Assembly: GCF_020523925.1 (NCBI RefSeq)
Contig: NZ_JAJAPW010000004.1
Coordinates: 62,001-126,000 of the forward strand
DNA length: 64,000 nt
Direction of reading: 5' to 3'
Source of the DNA: Neotamlana laminarinivorans
GTDB taxonomy: Bacteria; Bacteroidota; Bacteroidia; Flavobacteriales; Flavobacteriaceae
A program made the position numbers and the translations under genes. Below the pieces are notes generated by a model that searched no databases, was not told the origin of the DNA, and saw nothing but the letters and a program-made list of their open reading frames with translations. How positions within the stretch are numbered: position 1 is the stretch's first letter; every line of letters starts with the position of its first letter. Positions 26,875-34,627 of the stretch are shown piece by piece.

Positions 26875-27027
26875 ATGTTCGGGCTTTTGAAAATTAGGAA
26901 GTCATATTCAAAAGCAGCTTACAGATTAAGCAACCGAATTTTAAAGCTAACTTCCGTTTCTCCAATTTATGCTGTACAGCATGAGTATGCCTTTGTGCCA
27001 ACCACACAGAGCCAGTTTCGTATTTGA
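26875..27027 (+). CDS. 50-codon leader ORF upstream of arginine decarboxylase
   Basis: ATG at 26875 to TGA at 27025-27027 encodes a 50-residue peptide beginning MFGLLKIRKSYSKAAYRLSN and ending VPTTQSQFRI. It lies wholly between the promoter and the speA start, about 30 bases after the predicted transcription start and 72 bases before speA. The composition is ordinary for a protein and basic (four Arg, five Lys). It is either a small protein or a regulatory leader peptide, in the manner of the SpeFL peptide that senses ornithine in enterobacteria, though no sequence similarity to SpeFL is seen. A palindrome ATGCTGTACAGCAT (26969-26982) lies within it, and TGTAGTT/AACTACA (27055-27069) lies between it and speA. 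Confidence 0.55.
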   Translation: MFGLLKIRKSYSKAAYRLSNRILKLTSVSPIYAVQHEYAFVPTTQSQFRI

Positions 27028-27099
27028 TATTATTTTGTTCTTATTGGCTTAACATGTAGTTAAACTACAATTCTCAATTTTAACATTTTAATAGAATAA

Positions 27100-28497
27100 A
27101 TGAATACTAAATATATTGATTTAATCAATCAAACTTTTGATTTTCCTCAAGAGGAATTCGCTTTAAAAAATAAAACATTGGAGTTTCATGGTATTAACCT
27201 TATGGAACTTGTCGAGCAATATGGTGCACCGTTAAAATTCACCTATTTGCCACAAATATCGAACAATATACAACGTGCTAAAAACTGGTTTGCTAAGGCT
27301 ATTGAAAACAATAATTACGCTGGCAAATACAACTATTGCTATTGTACAAAAAGTTCGCATTTTAAACATGTTTTAAATGAAGCCTTAAAAAATGACGTCC
27401 ACATTGAAACCTCGTCGGCTTTCGATATTGATATTGTAGAATCTTTAAAGGCTGAAGGCAAAATTACAGACGATACCTTTGTAATTAGCAATGGTTTTAA
27501 ACGTGCACAATATGTAACTAATATTGCTAGATTAATAAATAATGGACACAAAAATGCCATTCCTATTATTGATAATTATGAAGAAATAGACTTATTATCT
27601 GAAGAAATTAACGATACCTTTAAAGTAGGCATTCGTATTGCTTCGGAAGAAGAACCTAAGTTCGAGTTTTATACCTCACGATTAGGAATTGGCTACAAAA
27701 ACATTGTTCCTTTTTATAAAGAACAAATAAAAGATAACAAGAAAGTAGAGCTTAAAATGCTACACTTTTTTATAAACACAGGCATTCGTGATAACGCGTA
27801 TTACTGGAACGAACTTACAAAATGTTTAAAGGTTTATACCAGCTTAAAAAAGATTTGCCCAAGTTTAGATAGTTTAAATATTGGCGGTGGTTTTCCTATA
27901 AAAAACTCTTTAGCTTTCGAGTTCGATTACGAATATATGGTCGATGAGATTGTAAACCAAATTAAGCTAGTTTGCGACGAAGAAGGCGTAGATGTACCAA
28001 ACATTTTCACCGAGTTTGGTAGTTTTACAGTAGGCGAAAGCGGTGGTGCTATTTACGAAGTATTGTACCAAAAGCAGCAAAACGATCGTGAAAAATGGAA
28101 CATGATAAACTCATCTTTCATTACTACATTGCCAGATACCTGGGCTATAAATAAACGTTTTGTTATGTTACCTGTAAACCGTTGGCAAGATAGCTACGAG
28201 CGTGTGTTATTAGGTGGTTTAACTTGCGATAGCGACGATTATTACAACAGCGAACAGCACATGAATGCTATTTATTTGCCAAAATATAATAAAGACAAAC
28301 CGTTATATATTGGTTTTTTTAACACTGGTGCATACCAAGAAACTATTGGTGGTTTTGGCGGGTTACAACACTGCCTAATACCATCGCCTAAACATCTGTT
28401 AATAGATAGAGATGAAGCAGGCAACTTACAAACAACATTATTTAGCGAACAACAAAAAAGTGAAGACTTACTTAAAATATTAGGTTATGCAAAATAG
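27100..28497 (+). CDS. speA: Arginine decarboxylase-like PLP enzyme (fold type III)
   Basis: A 465-residue alanine-racemase-fold decarboxylase. The PLP lysine is in CYCTKSSHFKH (~87), the phosphate loop is SLNIGGGFPI (~262-271), and the second-subunit Cys/Asp site is LGGLTCDSDDYY (~373-384) with GFFNTGAYQE (~405-414). It is shorter than E. coli SpeA (658 residues) because it lacks the inserted domains. Arginine as substrate is supported by the agmatinase gene, which overlaps it by 11 bases. Agmatine produced here would go to putrescine. Preceded by a long leader with a small ORF. Confidence 0.88.
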   Translation: MNTKYIDLINQTFDFPQEEFALKNKTLEFHGINLMELVEQYGAPLKFTYLPQISNNIQRAKNWFAKAIENNNYAGKYNYCYCTKSSHFKHVLNEALKNDVHIETSSAFDIDIVESLKAEGKITDDTFVISNGFKRAQYVTNIARLINNGHKNAIPIIDNYEEIDLLSEEINDTFKVGIRIASEEEPKFEFYTSRLGIGYKNIVPFYKEQIKDNKKVELKMLHFFINTGIRDNAYYWNELTKCLKVYTSLKKICPSLDSLNIGGGFPIKNSLAFEFDYEYMVDEIVNQIKLVCDEEGVDVPNIFTEFGSFTVGESGGAIYEVLYQKQQNDREKWNMINSSFITTLPDTWAINKRFVMLPVNRWQDSYERVLLGGLTCDSDDYYNSEQHMNAIYLPKYNKDKPLYIGFFNTGAYQETIGGFGGLQHCLIPSPKHLLIDRDEAGNLQTTLFSEQQKSEDLLKILGYAK

Positions 28498-29422
28498 AAC
28501 CTACGCAGGTATTCCTGAAGAATACGGAAAATTAGAGCAAGCGAAAATTGTTTTAATTCCGGTACCTTACGATGGTACAAGTACTTGGCAAAAAGGAGCA
28601 GATAAAGGTCCAGAGGCATTTTTAGATGCTTCTGAAAATATGGAACTTTTTGATATTGAAACCAGAACTGAAGTTTACAAACAAGGTGTATTTTTAGCGC
28701 CTGCAGTTACCGAAAATAGCTCGCCAGAAGCTATGGTTGAAGCTGTGCATGAAGCGACTAAAAAATACATTAAAAAAAATAAATTTGTAACCCTTTTTGG
28801 TGGCGAGCATTCTATTTCTATTGGTACAATTCGTGCGTTTAACGAAATGTATGATAACCTAACCGTTTTACAGTTAGATGCTCATGCCGATTTACGCGAA
28901 AGTTACGAAGGTTCAACCTGTAACCATGCTTGTGCGGTTTACGAGGCTAGTCAAACTACCAATTTAATTCAGGTTGGTATTCGCTCAATGGATGTTATTG
29001 AAACTACCGTTTTAAACGAAGACAAAACCTATTTTGCACACGATATGGCTGTTGATGATTCTTGGATGGATTCGGCAATAGACCAAATGACAGATAATGT
29101 GTTTATAACTATAGATCTTGATGCTTTCGATCCGTCAATACTACCAAGTACAGGAACTCCAGAACCTGGCGGTTTATTATGGTACGAAACCTTAGATTTT
29201 TTAAAGCAAGTATTCGAAGAAAAAAATGTAGTAGGGTTCGATATTGTTGAACTTTGCCCTAATAAAAATGAAAAATCTTCAGATTTTCTTGCAGCAAAAC
29301 TATATTACAAAATGCTTAGCTATAAGTTTCAAAATGATGATTTTGATGACGATTTCGATAATGCCAACAATAAAAAAACAGTAAATAAAACCACTAAATT
29401 TAAAGATAACGATGCGTACTAA
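28487..29422 (+). CDS. speB: Agmatinase (ureohydrolase family)
   Basis: Hydrolyses agmatine to putrescine and urea. The binuclear manganese ligands are all present: GGEHSIS, QLDAHADLRE and TIDLDAFDPS. The 311 residues fit the family, with an Asp/Asn-rich C-terminal tail (NDDFDDDFDNANNKK). Its ATG lies 11 bases inside speA and its end overlaps the next gene by 11 bases too, so the three genes are translationally linked. Confidence 0.92.
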   Translation: MQNRTYAGIPEEYGKLEQAKIVLIPVPYDGTSTWQKGADKGPEAFLDASENMELFDIETRTEVYKQGVFLAPAVTENSSPEAMVEAVHEATKKYIKKNKFVTLFGGEHSISIGTIRAFNEMYDNLTVLQLDAHADLRESYEGSTCNHACAVYEASQTTNLIQVGIRSMDVIETTVLNEDKTYFAHDMAVDDSWMDSAIDQMTDNVFITIDLDAFDPSILPSTGTPEPGGLLWYETLDFLKQVFEEKNVVGFDIVELCPNKNEKSSDFLAAKLYYKMLSYKFQNDDFDDDFDNANNKKTVNKTTKFKDNDAY

Positions 29423-30386
29423 AGGTCCAATTTCTCAATTTATAGAAAACCACTATTTGCATTTCAATGCAGCAGCTTTGGTTGATGCAGCAAAAGGTTA
29501 CGAAGCTCAATTAGAAAATGGAGCTAAAATGTTAGTATCGCTTGCAGGTGCTATGAGTACAGCAGAACTTGGTAAAAGTTTCGCAGAAATGATCCGTCAA
29601 GATAAAGTGCAAATCATATCATGTACAGGTGCAAATTTAGAAGAAGATATTATGAATTTAGTGGCGCATTCGCATTATAAACGTGTGCCAAACTATCGCG
29701 ATTTAACACCACAGGAAGAATGGAATTTACTTGAAAAAGGATTAAACCGTGTTACCGATACTTGTATTCCAGAAGAAGAGGCTTTTCGTCGTTTACAAGA
29801 GCATATTTTTAAAATTTGGAAAGAGGCTGATGATAAAGGTGAGCGTTATTTACCACACGAGTACATGTACAAAATGTTACTTTCTGGTGTGCTAGAGCAG
29901 TATTACGAAATAGATTTAAAAGATTCGTGGATGTACGCAGCGGCCGAAAAAAACCTGCCAATTGTTTGCCCAGGTTGGGAAGACAGCACCATGGGGAATA
30001 TTTTTGCAAGCTACGTTTTAAAGGGCGAGCTTAAAGCAAGTACCATGAAATCGGGTATTGAGTATATGACGTTTTTAGCAGATTGGTATACCGATAATTC
30101 AACAAATGGTATTGGTTTCTTTCAAATAGGTGGCGGTATTGCAGGCGATTTTCCTATATGTGTAGTACCAATGTTATACCAAGATATGGAACGTACCGAT
30201 ACACCATTCTGGAGTTATTTTTGCCAAATAAGCGATTCAACAACTAGTTATGGTTCGTATTCAGGAGCTGTACCAAACGAAAAAATAACTTGGGGTAAAT
30301 TAGATATTGATACGCCAAAATTTATTGTAGAAAGTGATGCAACTATTGTTGCGCCTTTAATTTTTGCTTATCTTTTAGGTCTGTAA
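29412..30386 (+). CDS. Deoxyhypusine synthase-like enzyme, probably a polyamine synthase
   Basis: The 324 residues match the eukaryotic/archaeal deoxyhypusine synthase family, an NAD-dependent aminobutyl transferase. The catalytic Lys is kept (Lys296 in ITWGKLDID), with VAPLIFAYL after it. SLAGAMSTAELG (~43-54) and the NAD loop QIGGGIAGDF (~238-247) are recognisable. The His pair that follows the Gly triplet in human DHS (GGG-VVK-HH, involved in spermidine binding) is replaced by Asp-Phe. Bacteria have no eIF5A to modify, so a free polyamine acceptor, as in homospermidine synthase, is more likely. Operon position after arginine decarboxylase and agmatinase supports that. Confidence 0.83.
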   Translation: MRTKGPISQFIENHYLHFNAAALVDAAKGYEAQLENGAKMLVSLAGAMSTAELGKSFAEMIRQDKVQIISCTGANLEEDIMNLVAHSHYKRVPNYRDLTPQEEWNLLEKGLNRVTDTCIPEEEAFRRLQEHIFKIWKEADDKGERYLPHEYMYKMLLSGVLEQYYEIDLKDSWMYAAAEKNLPIVCPGWEDSTMGNIFASYVLKGELKASTMKSGIEYMTFLADWYTDNSTNGIGFFQIGGGIAGDFPICVVPMLYQDMERTDTPFWSYFCQISDSTTSYGSYSGAVPNEKITWGKLDIDTPKFIVESDATIVAPLIFAYLLGL

Positions 30387-30416
30387 ATCAGATCAATCTA
30401 TCTAAATTTTAAAAAC

Positions 30417-30728
30417 ATGAAAAATAGAAACGATAACTTAAAACGTGTGATAGTTGATTTTAAGAAACTAACACCAGAAATTTTAGCATTACTTGTTGAA
30501 AAATACCCTGATGGTTATGATGATGATCATGTCATTTCGTTTAGAAACCAACATAACGAAATTATTGAAGCCGTAGAGGTTACAACTGCAGATACTAAAT
30601 ATCTGGTTAAAGTAAGTTCTAAACTTGCGGTTACTATGGAAAATTATGATGAAGATGATTATGATGATTTCGAGAGTGACGATCCAGAAGCAGTACAGCC
30701 TCCAGATACGGAAGATACAGACGATTAA
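30417..30728 (+). CDS. Conserved small acidic protein
   Basis: I do not recognise a functional family. The 103 residues have a folded-looking N-terminal part (~1-75, VIVDFKKLTPEILALLVEKYPDGYDDDHVI) and a very acidic disordered tail (~76-103). No signal peptide. It begins 30 bases after the deoxyhypusine-synthase-like gene and is probably at the end of the same transcript. Confidence 0.65.
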   Translation: MKNRNDNLKRVIVDFKKLTPEILALLVEKYPDGYDDDHVISFRNQHNEIIEAVEVTTADTKYLVKVSSKLAVTMENYDEDDYDDFESDDPEAVQPPDTEDTDD

Positions 30729-30745
30729 TCACAAATAAATATATT

Positions 30746-30967
30746 ATGAGAACAGCTGTTTTTAAATCTTACGAAAACGGTTATTACAATTTTTGGTTTG
30801 AAAATGGAGAAGAATTAGCTTTTGAAGATGTACACCCTAGGGTTTTAAAGCAATTCGATTTAAAAAATGATGAAAGTTTAATAGACAAAGACTTTAAAAT
30901 AACATTTATTGAAGAAGATGACGGCGATGATGTTATTTATATTGTACAAAGCCTAAAACCACTATAA
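30746..30967 (+). CDS. Small cytosolic protein, paralogue of the exported protein at 31911
   Basis: A 73-residue soluble protein of unknown role. It aligns with the exported 115-residue protein further on: GYYNFWFENGEELAF matches YGYNFVATSDDLEYT, and FDLKNDESLIDKDFKIT matches FDLNSDKLIGTKFKIT. Lies 17 bases after the acidic-tail protein and 19 bases before the RMD1-like gene. Confidence 0.65.
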   Translation: MRTAVFKSYENGYYNFWFENGEELAFEDVHPRVLKQFDLKNDESLIDKDFKITFIEEDDGDDVIYIVQSLKPL

Positions 30968-30986
30968 AAGGTATTTAAAAAAATAA

Positions 30987-31772
30987 ATGTACACCGTAGT
31001 TGCTTACCAAGTAGCTAGTGCTATCAATATAAAATCTAGCAAACAACAGTTGCCGTGGCAGCTGTTGTTTCAAGATAGCGACGAACTGTATTATACCAGT
31101 TCACCAAATAAATTTATTTACATATTTCAGTATGGCATGGTTAGTTTTTTTAACATGACTAGTACTGAAATAAACCATGCATTGCAAAAACTTAAACCGC
31201 AATGCACCAACTATTTTTCAGAAAAATTATCAGATTCGGTTGAAGTTGTTATTAAACCTAACATCTTAAAAGTCGAGTTCGATAATGTTATTTTACCCAA
31301 TTTAGACGAAGAAATGATTCGTTTAGTTATGCTAAATGCGTCGCAATCTGTGGCTTTAAACCGTTATACCGAAATTACCGAAGAGCTATTAACCGAAACT
31401 AATAAACATACCTCATATTTAGAAGCTAACGGTAAGCTCGATATTTCTGGTAACAAGTTAAAGCGTTTTATAGGCAAGGTTTTAAATATTAAAAACAAGA
31501 TTTCTGAAAATTTATACATTTTCGATTCGCCCGAAATTACTTGGGAAAAAGAAGAACTTAACAGATTAAATCAAGAATTAAAACAAGCCTTCGATTTAAA
31601 AGATAGATATCGTGTAATTCACGATCGTATTGAAATTATAAAAGAAAACCTAGAGCTTTTTAAAGATATAATGGACCATAACGAAAGCAGCCGCTTAGAA
31701 TGGATTATTATTATTTTAATTGTAATTGAGGTTATCGATTTATTTATAACAAAACTTTCAAATATTATTTAA
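30987..31772 (+). CDS. RMD1/DUF155 family membrane protein
   Basis: The 261 residues match the DUF155 family, whose eukaryotic members (yeast Rmd1, human RMND1) are mitochondrial. The pattern FIYIFQYGMVSFFNM (~42-56) and the C-terminal HNESSRLEWIIIILIVIEV (~231-249), with one membrane helix near the end, are typical. A long helical region (~125-230) suggests a coiled-coil. Bacterial function is unknown. It follows two small genes in a compact unit. Confidence 0.78.
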   Translation: MYTVVAYQVASAINIKSSKQQLPWQLLFQDSDELYYTSSPNKFIYIFQYGMVSFFNMTSTEINHALQKLKPQCTNYFSEKLSDSVEVVIKPNILKVEFDNVILPNLDEEMIRLVMLNASQSVALNRYTEITEELLTETNKHTSYLEANGKLDISGNKLKRFIGKVLNIKNKISENLYIFDSPEITWEKEELNRLNQELKQAFDLKDRYRVIHDRIEIIKENLELFKDIMDHNESSRLEWIIIILIVIEVIDLFITKLSNII

Positions 31773-31910
31773 CGACACAGATAGTGCATTATAATAACTT
31801 AAAATACCAGCAGCTTTAAGGATGAAGTTGTATTAAGTTAAGCCGAAACTTTGGTAGATTTTTTCCGGTTAAAAATATGTCACAAAAAAAATCAAATTTT
31901 AAATATTATT

Positions 31911-32258
31911 ATGAAAGCAAAACATTCAATTTTAGGTTTAGTAGCTATTTTAAGTTTTATTTTAACAGGGTTTACCGCTTTAAAAGTTCAAGAAGATACT
32001 ATTGTTATTACTGCAATTTTTGATGGTAAAGAAGATTATGGATACAATTTTGTTGCAACAAGCGACGATTTAGAGTATACAGTAACATTCCACAAAATAA
32101 GTGATGAAGTTGCAAAAAGCTTCGATTTAAACTCAGATAAATTAATAGGAACCAAGTTTAAAATCACCTACACATCTAAAATAGTTGTAACTAAAGATGA
32201 AGATGGTTATGATTATGAAGAAGAGATTAATAGCATAAAAAAATTACAAAAATTGTAA
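31911..32258 (+). CDS. Small exported protein, paralogue of the cytosolic protein at 30746
   Basis: I start at MKAKHSILGLVAILSFILTG, which gives a signal peptide or N-terminal membrane anchor and a 115-residue product. Twenty codons of open frame upstream do not resemble a protein N-terminus. The mature part (VVITAIFDGKEDYGYNF onward) repeats the fold of the 73-residue protein with the shared FDLxxDxLIxxxFKIT motif, and has an acidic C-terminus. Followed by a strong terminator. Confidence 0.6.
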   Translation: MKAKHSILGLVAILSFILTGFTALKVQEDTIVITAIFDGKEDYGYNFVATSDDLEYTVTFHKISDEVAKSFDLNSDKLIGTKFKITYTSKIVVTKDEDGYDYEEEINSIKKLQKL

Positions 32259-32266
32259 TAAAATCT

Positions 32267-32302
32267 AAAAGCTGCCTTAATTTAAATTAAGGCAGCTTTT
32301 TT
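32267..32302 (+). terminator. Bidirectional terminator between convergent genes
   Basis: AAAAGCTGCCTTAA and TTAAGGCAGCTTTT form a long near-perfect stem around a short TTTAAA centre, with T runs on both strands. It serves the exported small protein (plus) and the alpha/beta hydrolase (minus), whose stop lies at its edge. Confidence 0.88.
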
Positions 32303-33122
32303 ATAAAACGGTTTTTAATAAGTCGTGATACTGTTTGGTAATGTGTATACCATTGTGGCCAGCATCTGTAATATAATACAAAGTGGTTTGCTCTGGTTTT
32401 ATAGCTTGTAATTTTTTGGCATTAGTTTTGGGGTTAACCAAAAAATCGCGTGTACCACAAAAAATAGTTATTGGGCAAGACACGGTTTTAAGGTATTCGT
32501 AAGATTTAATATCGTATTTCATAATCCATTTTGGTACAGGTGGTGCAATTTCGTCTGCAATTAAAGTCTGCCAAGAATAATAAGGAGCGCCTAAAATAAG
32601 TTGTTTAGGTTTGTTTTTAGAAGCAACATAACTTGCTAAACCCGAACCAAGCGAAAAACCAAAAACAATAATTTCAGATTCTTTATAGTCTTTTTTTACA
32701 AAATTGTATACCTGTTGTGCATCGCTTAAAAGTTCGTTGCTATTGGTGTACGCGCCGTCACTTTTTCCGTAACCACGGTAATCAACAAAAAGCACATCGT
32801 AATTGTTTTCTAGATACAAATGTGCACGTGTTCCCCATTCGTGTATGGCGCCAGCATTACCGTGAAAGTATAAAATAATACCTTTAGAGTTATTGGCTTT
32901 AAATTTTACGGCGTTTAAATTTATATTAGCATCAACCGGAATATTTAATTCTTCAAAGGGTTCTTTAAAGCTATATTTATAATTTTTGTCTAAAACTTTA
33001 GGGTTGAAGAAAAAGCGTTCTTGTTTAAAATATAGAAATATTAAAGAAGCTACATAGAGTACTACAAAGGTTATAATGAAGCGTTTTAAAAATCTGAAAA
33101 TTTTATAGAAGTTGATGCTCAA
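32301..33122 (-). CDS. Membrane-anchored alpha/beta hydrolase
   Basis: The 273 residues start with a membrane anchor (~12-32, FLKRFIITFVVLYVASLIF). The hydrolase core has the nucleophile elbow GFSLGSG (~143-149), the acid in CGTRDFLVN and the catalytic His in DAGHNGIH. Related to the ABHD12/13-like BEM46 group; natural substrate unknown. No ATG is available near the N-terminus. The frame opens at a TTG that lies within the end of the upstream glycosyltransferase gene (20-base overlap), so translational coupling is likely and the exact start is uncertain. Confidence 0.8.
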   Translation of the reverse strand: MSINFYKIFRFLKRFIITFVVLYVASLIFLYFKQERFFFNPKVLDKNYKYSFKEPFEELNIPVDANINLNAVKFKANNSKGIILYFHGNAGAIHEWGTRAHLYLENNYDVLFVDYRGYGKSDGAYTNSNELLSDAQQVYNFVKKDYKESEIIVFGFSLGSGLASYVASKNKPKQLILGAPYYSWQTLIADEIAPPVPKWIMKYDIKSYEYLKTVSCPITIFCGTRDFLVNPKTNAKKLQAIKPEQTTLYYITDAGHNGIHITKQYHDLLKTVL

Positions 33123-34494
33123 TGGGTTTCTTTTTAAAAATTTCGAATAAAAATACGCTAAAAACGATAATATATTCTAAAGCTATAACCCATAAATTTT
33201 CAGATTTATCCATGGAGTTTAAGTTTAAATAAGCTAAGTAGCTTAAAATAATAACAAAACTCCAAACCAACGGAAATTTGTATTTAGTAAAAACCGATAA
33301 AATTAATAACATAGCCAAATACCAAGGATGCACTGTTGTTGCTGTAAAATAATAGAAAGATAAAGCTATTAACATGGCGGTAATTAGTTGTAAAAATGTT
33401 TTATTTTTTCTGAAAAAAGTAATGATTAAAACAAAGATTACTACTAGTAGCGAACTTACTTTTCCTATTATGGCAATTTCGTTGTAACCTCGAAATGCAT
33501 AACCTATTTCTCGCGCTATGTAATACAAACTGGCATTAAACTCGAAATTACTAAACCATAGCGCTACTGTTTTACTGTAATTATTTATAAATTCTGAAGA
33601 ATAAAAAGGAACGAAAAGCAAAACCGTAGTAGCTAATGCAATACTGTAAAAAGCGGTTAATTTTAATAATTTTGAAATTAATAATTTATTAGATGATTTA
33701 TTGTTTACAAACCACTGAAAAAACAAGGGTAAAAACAACAAAGGAATGAGTTTGGTTGCTATCGAGCATGCAAATATTATGGCTGCTAAAATCCATTTTT
33801 TTGAGTAAAGTAGGTATAAACTCCAAACTAAGAAGCATATCATAACACCTTCAAAATGCAAGTTTCCTGTGAGTTCTATTATTATAAACGGATTTAAAAT
33901 AAACCAGAATATGTTATACTCTGGAAGATTTAGTTTTGCTAATAGTTTTTTGCCAAAATGTAAGGTGCCAAAATCTGCAATAATTATTAAAATACGCAAA
34001 ACTACAACAGAGCCTAAAATGCTTTTATTAGCAAAAAATGCGGCAATTACAAAGCATAATTGATTTATTGGTGGGTAGTTTGTAAAATGGCTAGCGTTTA
34101 AGCCGCCCATGCCTTCACGGAGTTCTTGAGCTTGAGCTACTGGAAATTGGTTGTTTTGTATAAAATATTCTACGGTATTTAGGTAAGGATTATAACCTTG
34201 AAAAAGCATACGACCGTCCCAAATAAAACGGTAAAAATCTTGTGATAGGTTTGGAATGGCGAGTATAAACAACGCACGAAAACTAAAAGCGAAAACGGTT
34301 AAGGGTTTGGTGTTGTGTTTAAAAATGTTTACTATTTTATAAAATAGGTAAAATAATGCCGAGTATAGTGTTACTAGTTTTATATAATCGGTGCGGACTA
34401 AATTGTATGCAAACGACCAATAAAATAACATGGAAGCAAGTACTAACAATAACGGAATTTTATAAGTTGTTATAAAGTTTTTGTTTAGTAACAT
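33103..34494 (-). CDS. GT-C type membrane glycosyltransferase
   Basis: The 463-residue polytopic protein has about 11-12 hydrophobic helices. In the first periplasmic loop lies SQDFYRFIWDGRMLFQGYNPY (~83-103), the DxxR-type acidic motif of polyprenol-phosphate-sugar-dependent mannosyltransferases. The sugar and acceptor are unknown. The GT2 genes upstream, one of which looks like a polyprenol-phosphate mannosyltransferase, could supply its donor. It overlaps the hydrolase gene by 20 bases. Confidence 0.78.
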   Translation of the reverse strand: MLLNKNFITTYKIPLLLVLASMLFYWSFAYNLVRTDYIKLVTLYSALFYLFYKIVNIFKHNTKPLTVFAFSFRALFILAIPNLSQDFYRFIWDGRMLFQGYNPYLNTVEYFIQNNQFPVAQAQELREGMGGLNASHFTNYPPINQLCFVIAAFFANKSILGSVVVLRILIIIADFGTLHFGKKLLAKLNLPEYNIFWFILNPFIIIELTGNLHFEGVMICFLVWSLYLLYSKKWILAAIIFACSIATKLIPLLFLPLFFQWFVNNKSSNKLLISKLLKLTAFYSIALATTVLLFVPFYSSEFINNYSKTVALWFSNFEFNASLYYIAREIGYAFRGYNEIAIIGKVSSLLVVIFVLIITFFRKNKTFLQLITAMLIALSFYYFTATTVHPWYLAMLLILSVFTKYKFPLVWSFVIILSYLAYLNLNSMDKSENLWVIALEYIIVFSVFLFEIFKKKPIEHQLL

Positions 34495-34516
34495 ACTTTA
34501 ATTTTTGTTGTTAGCT

Positions 34517-34606
34517 GCGTTAGCGATTGCAACGGTTAGCTTTTGGCGAGGCGTGCATCGAGCCAAAACTATTAGTGTAAAGCGCGACCCTTAAGGGTAA
34601 CGCCCA
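34517..34606 (-). repeat. Dispersed element, copy C
   Basis: On the minus strand it begins TTGGGCGTTACCCTTAAGGG and ends CGCTAACGC. ACCCTTAAGGGT is a perfect palindrome near its start (34587-34598), and TTTTGGC/GCCAAAA (34541-34568) forms a hairpin in the middle. It fills the gap between two glycosyltransferase genes. Confidence 0.65.
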
Positions 34607-34627
34607 AAAAAGTGTATAAACCTAGAT

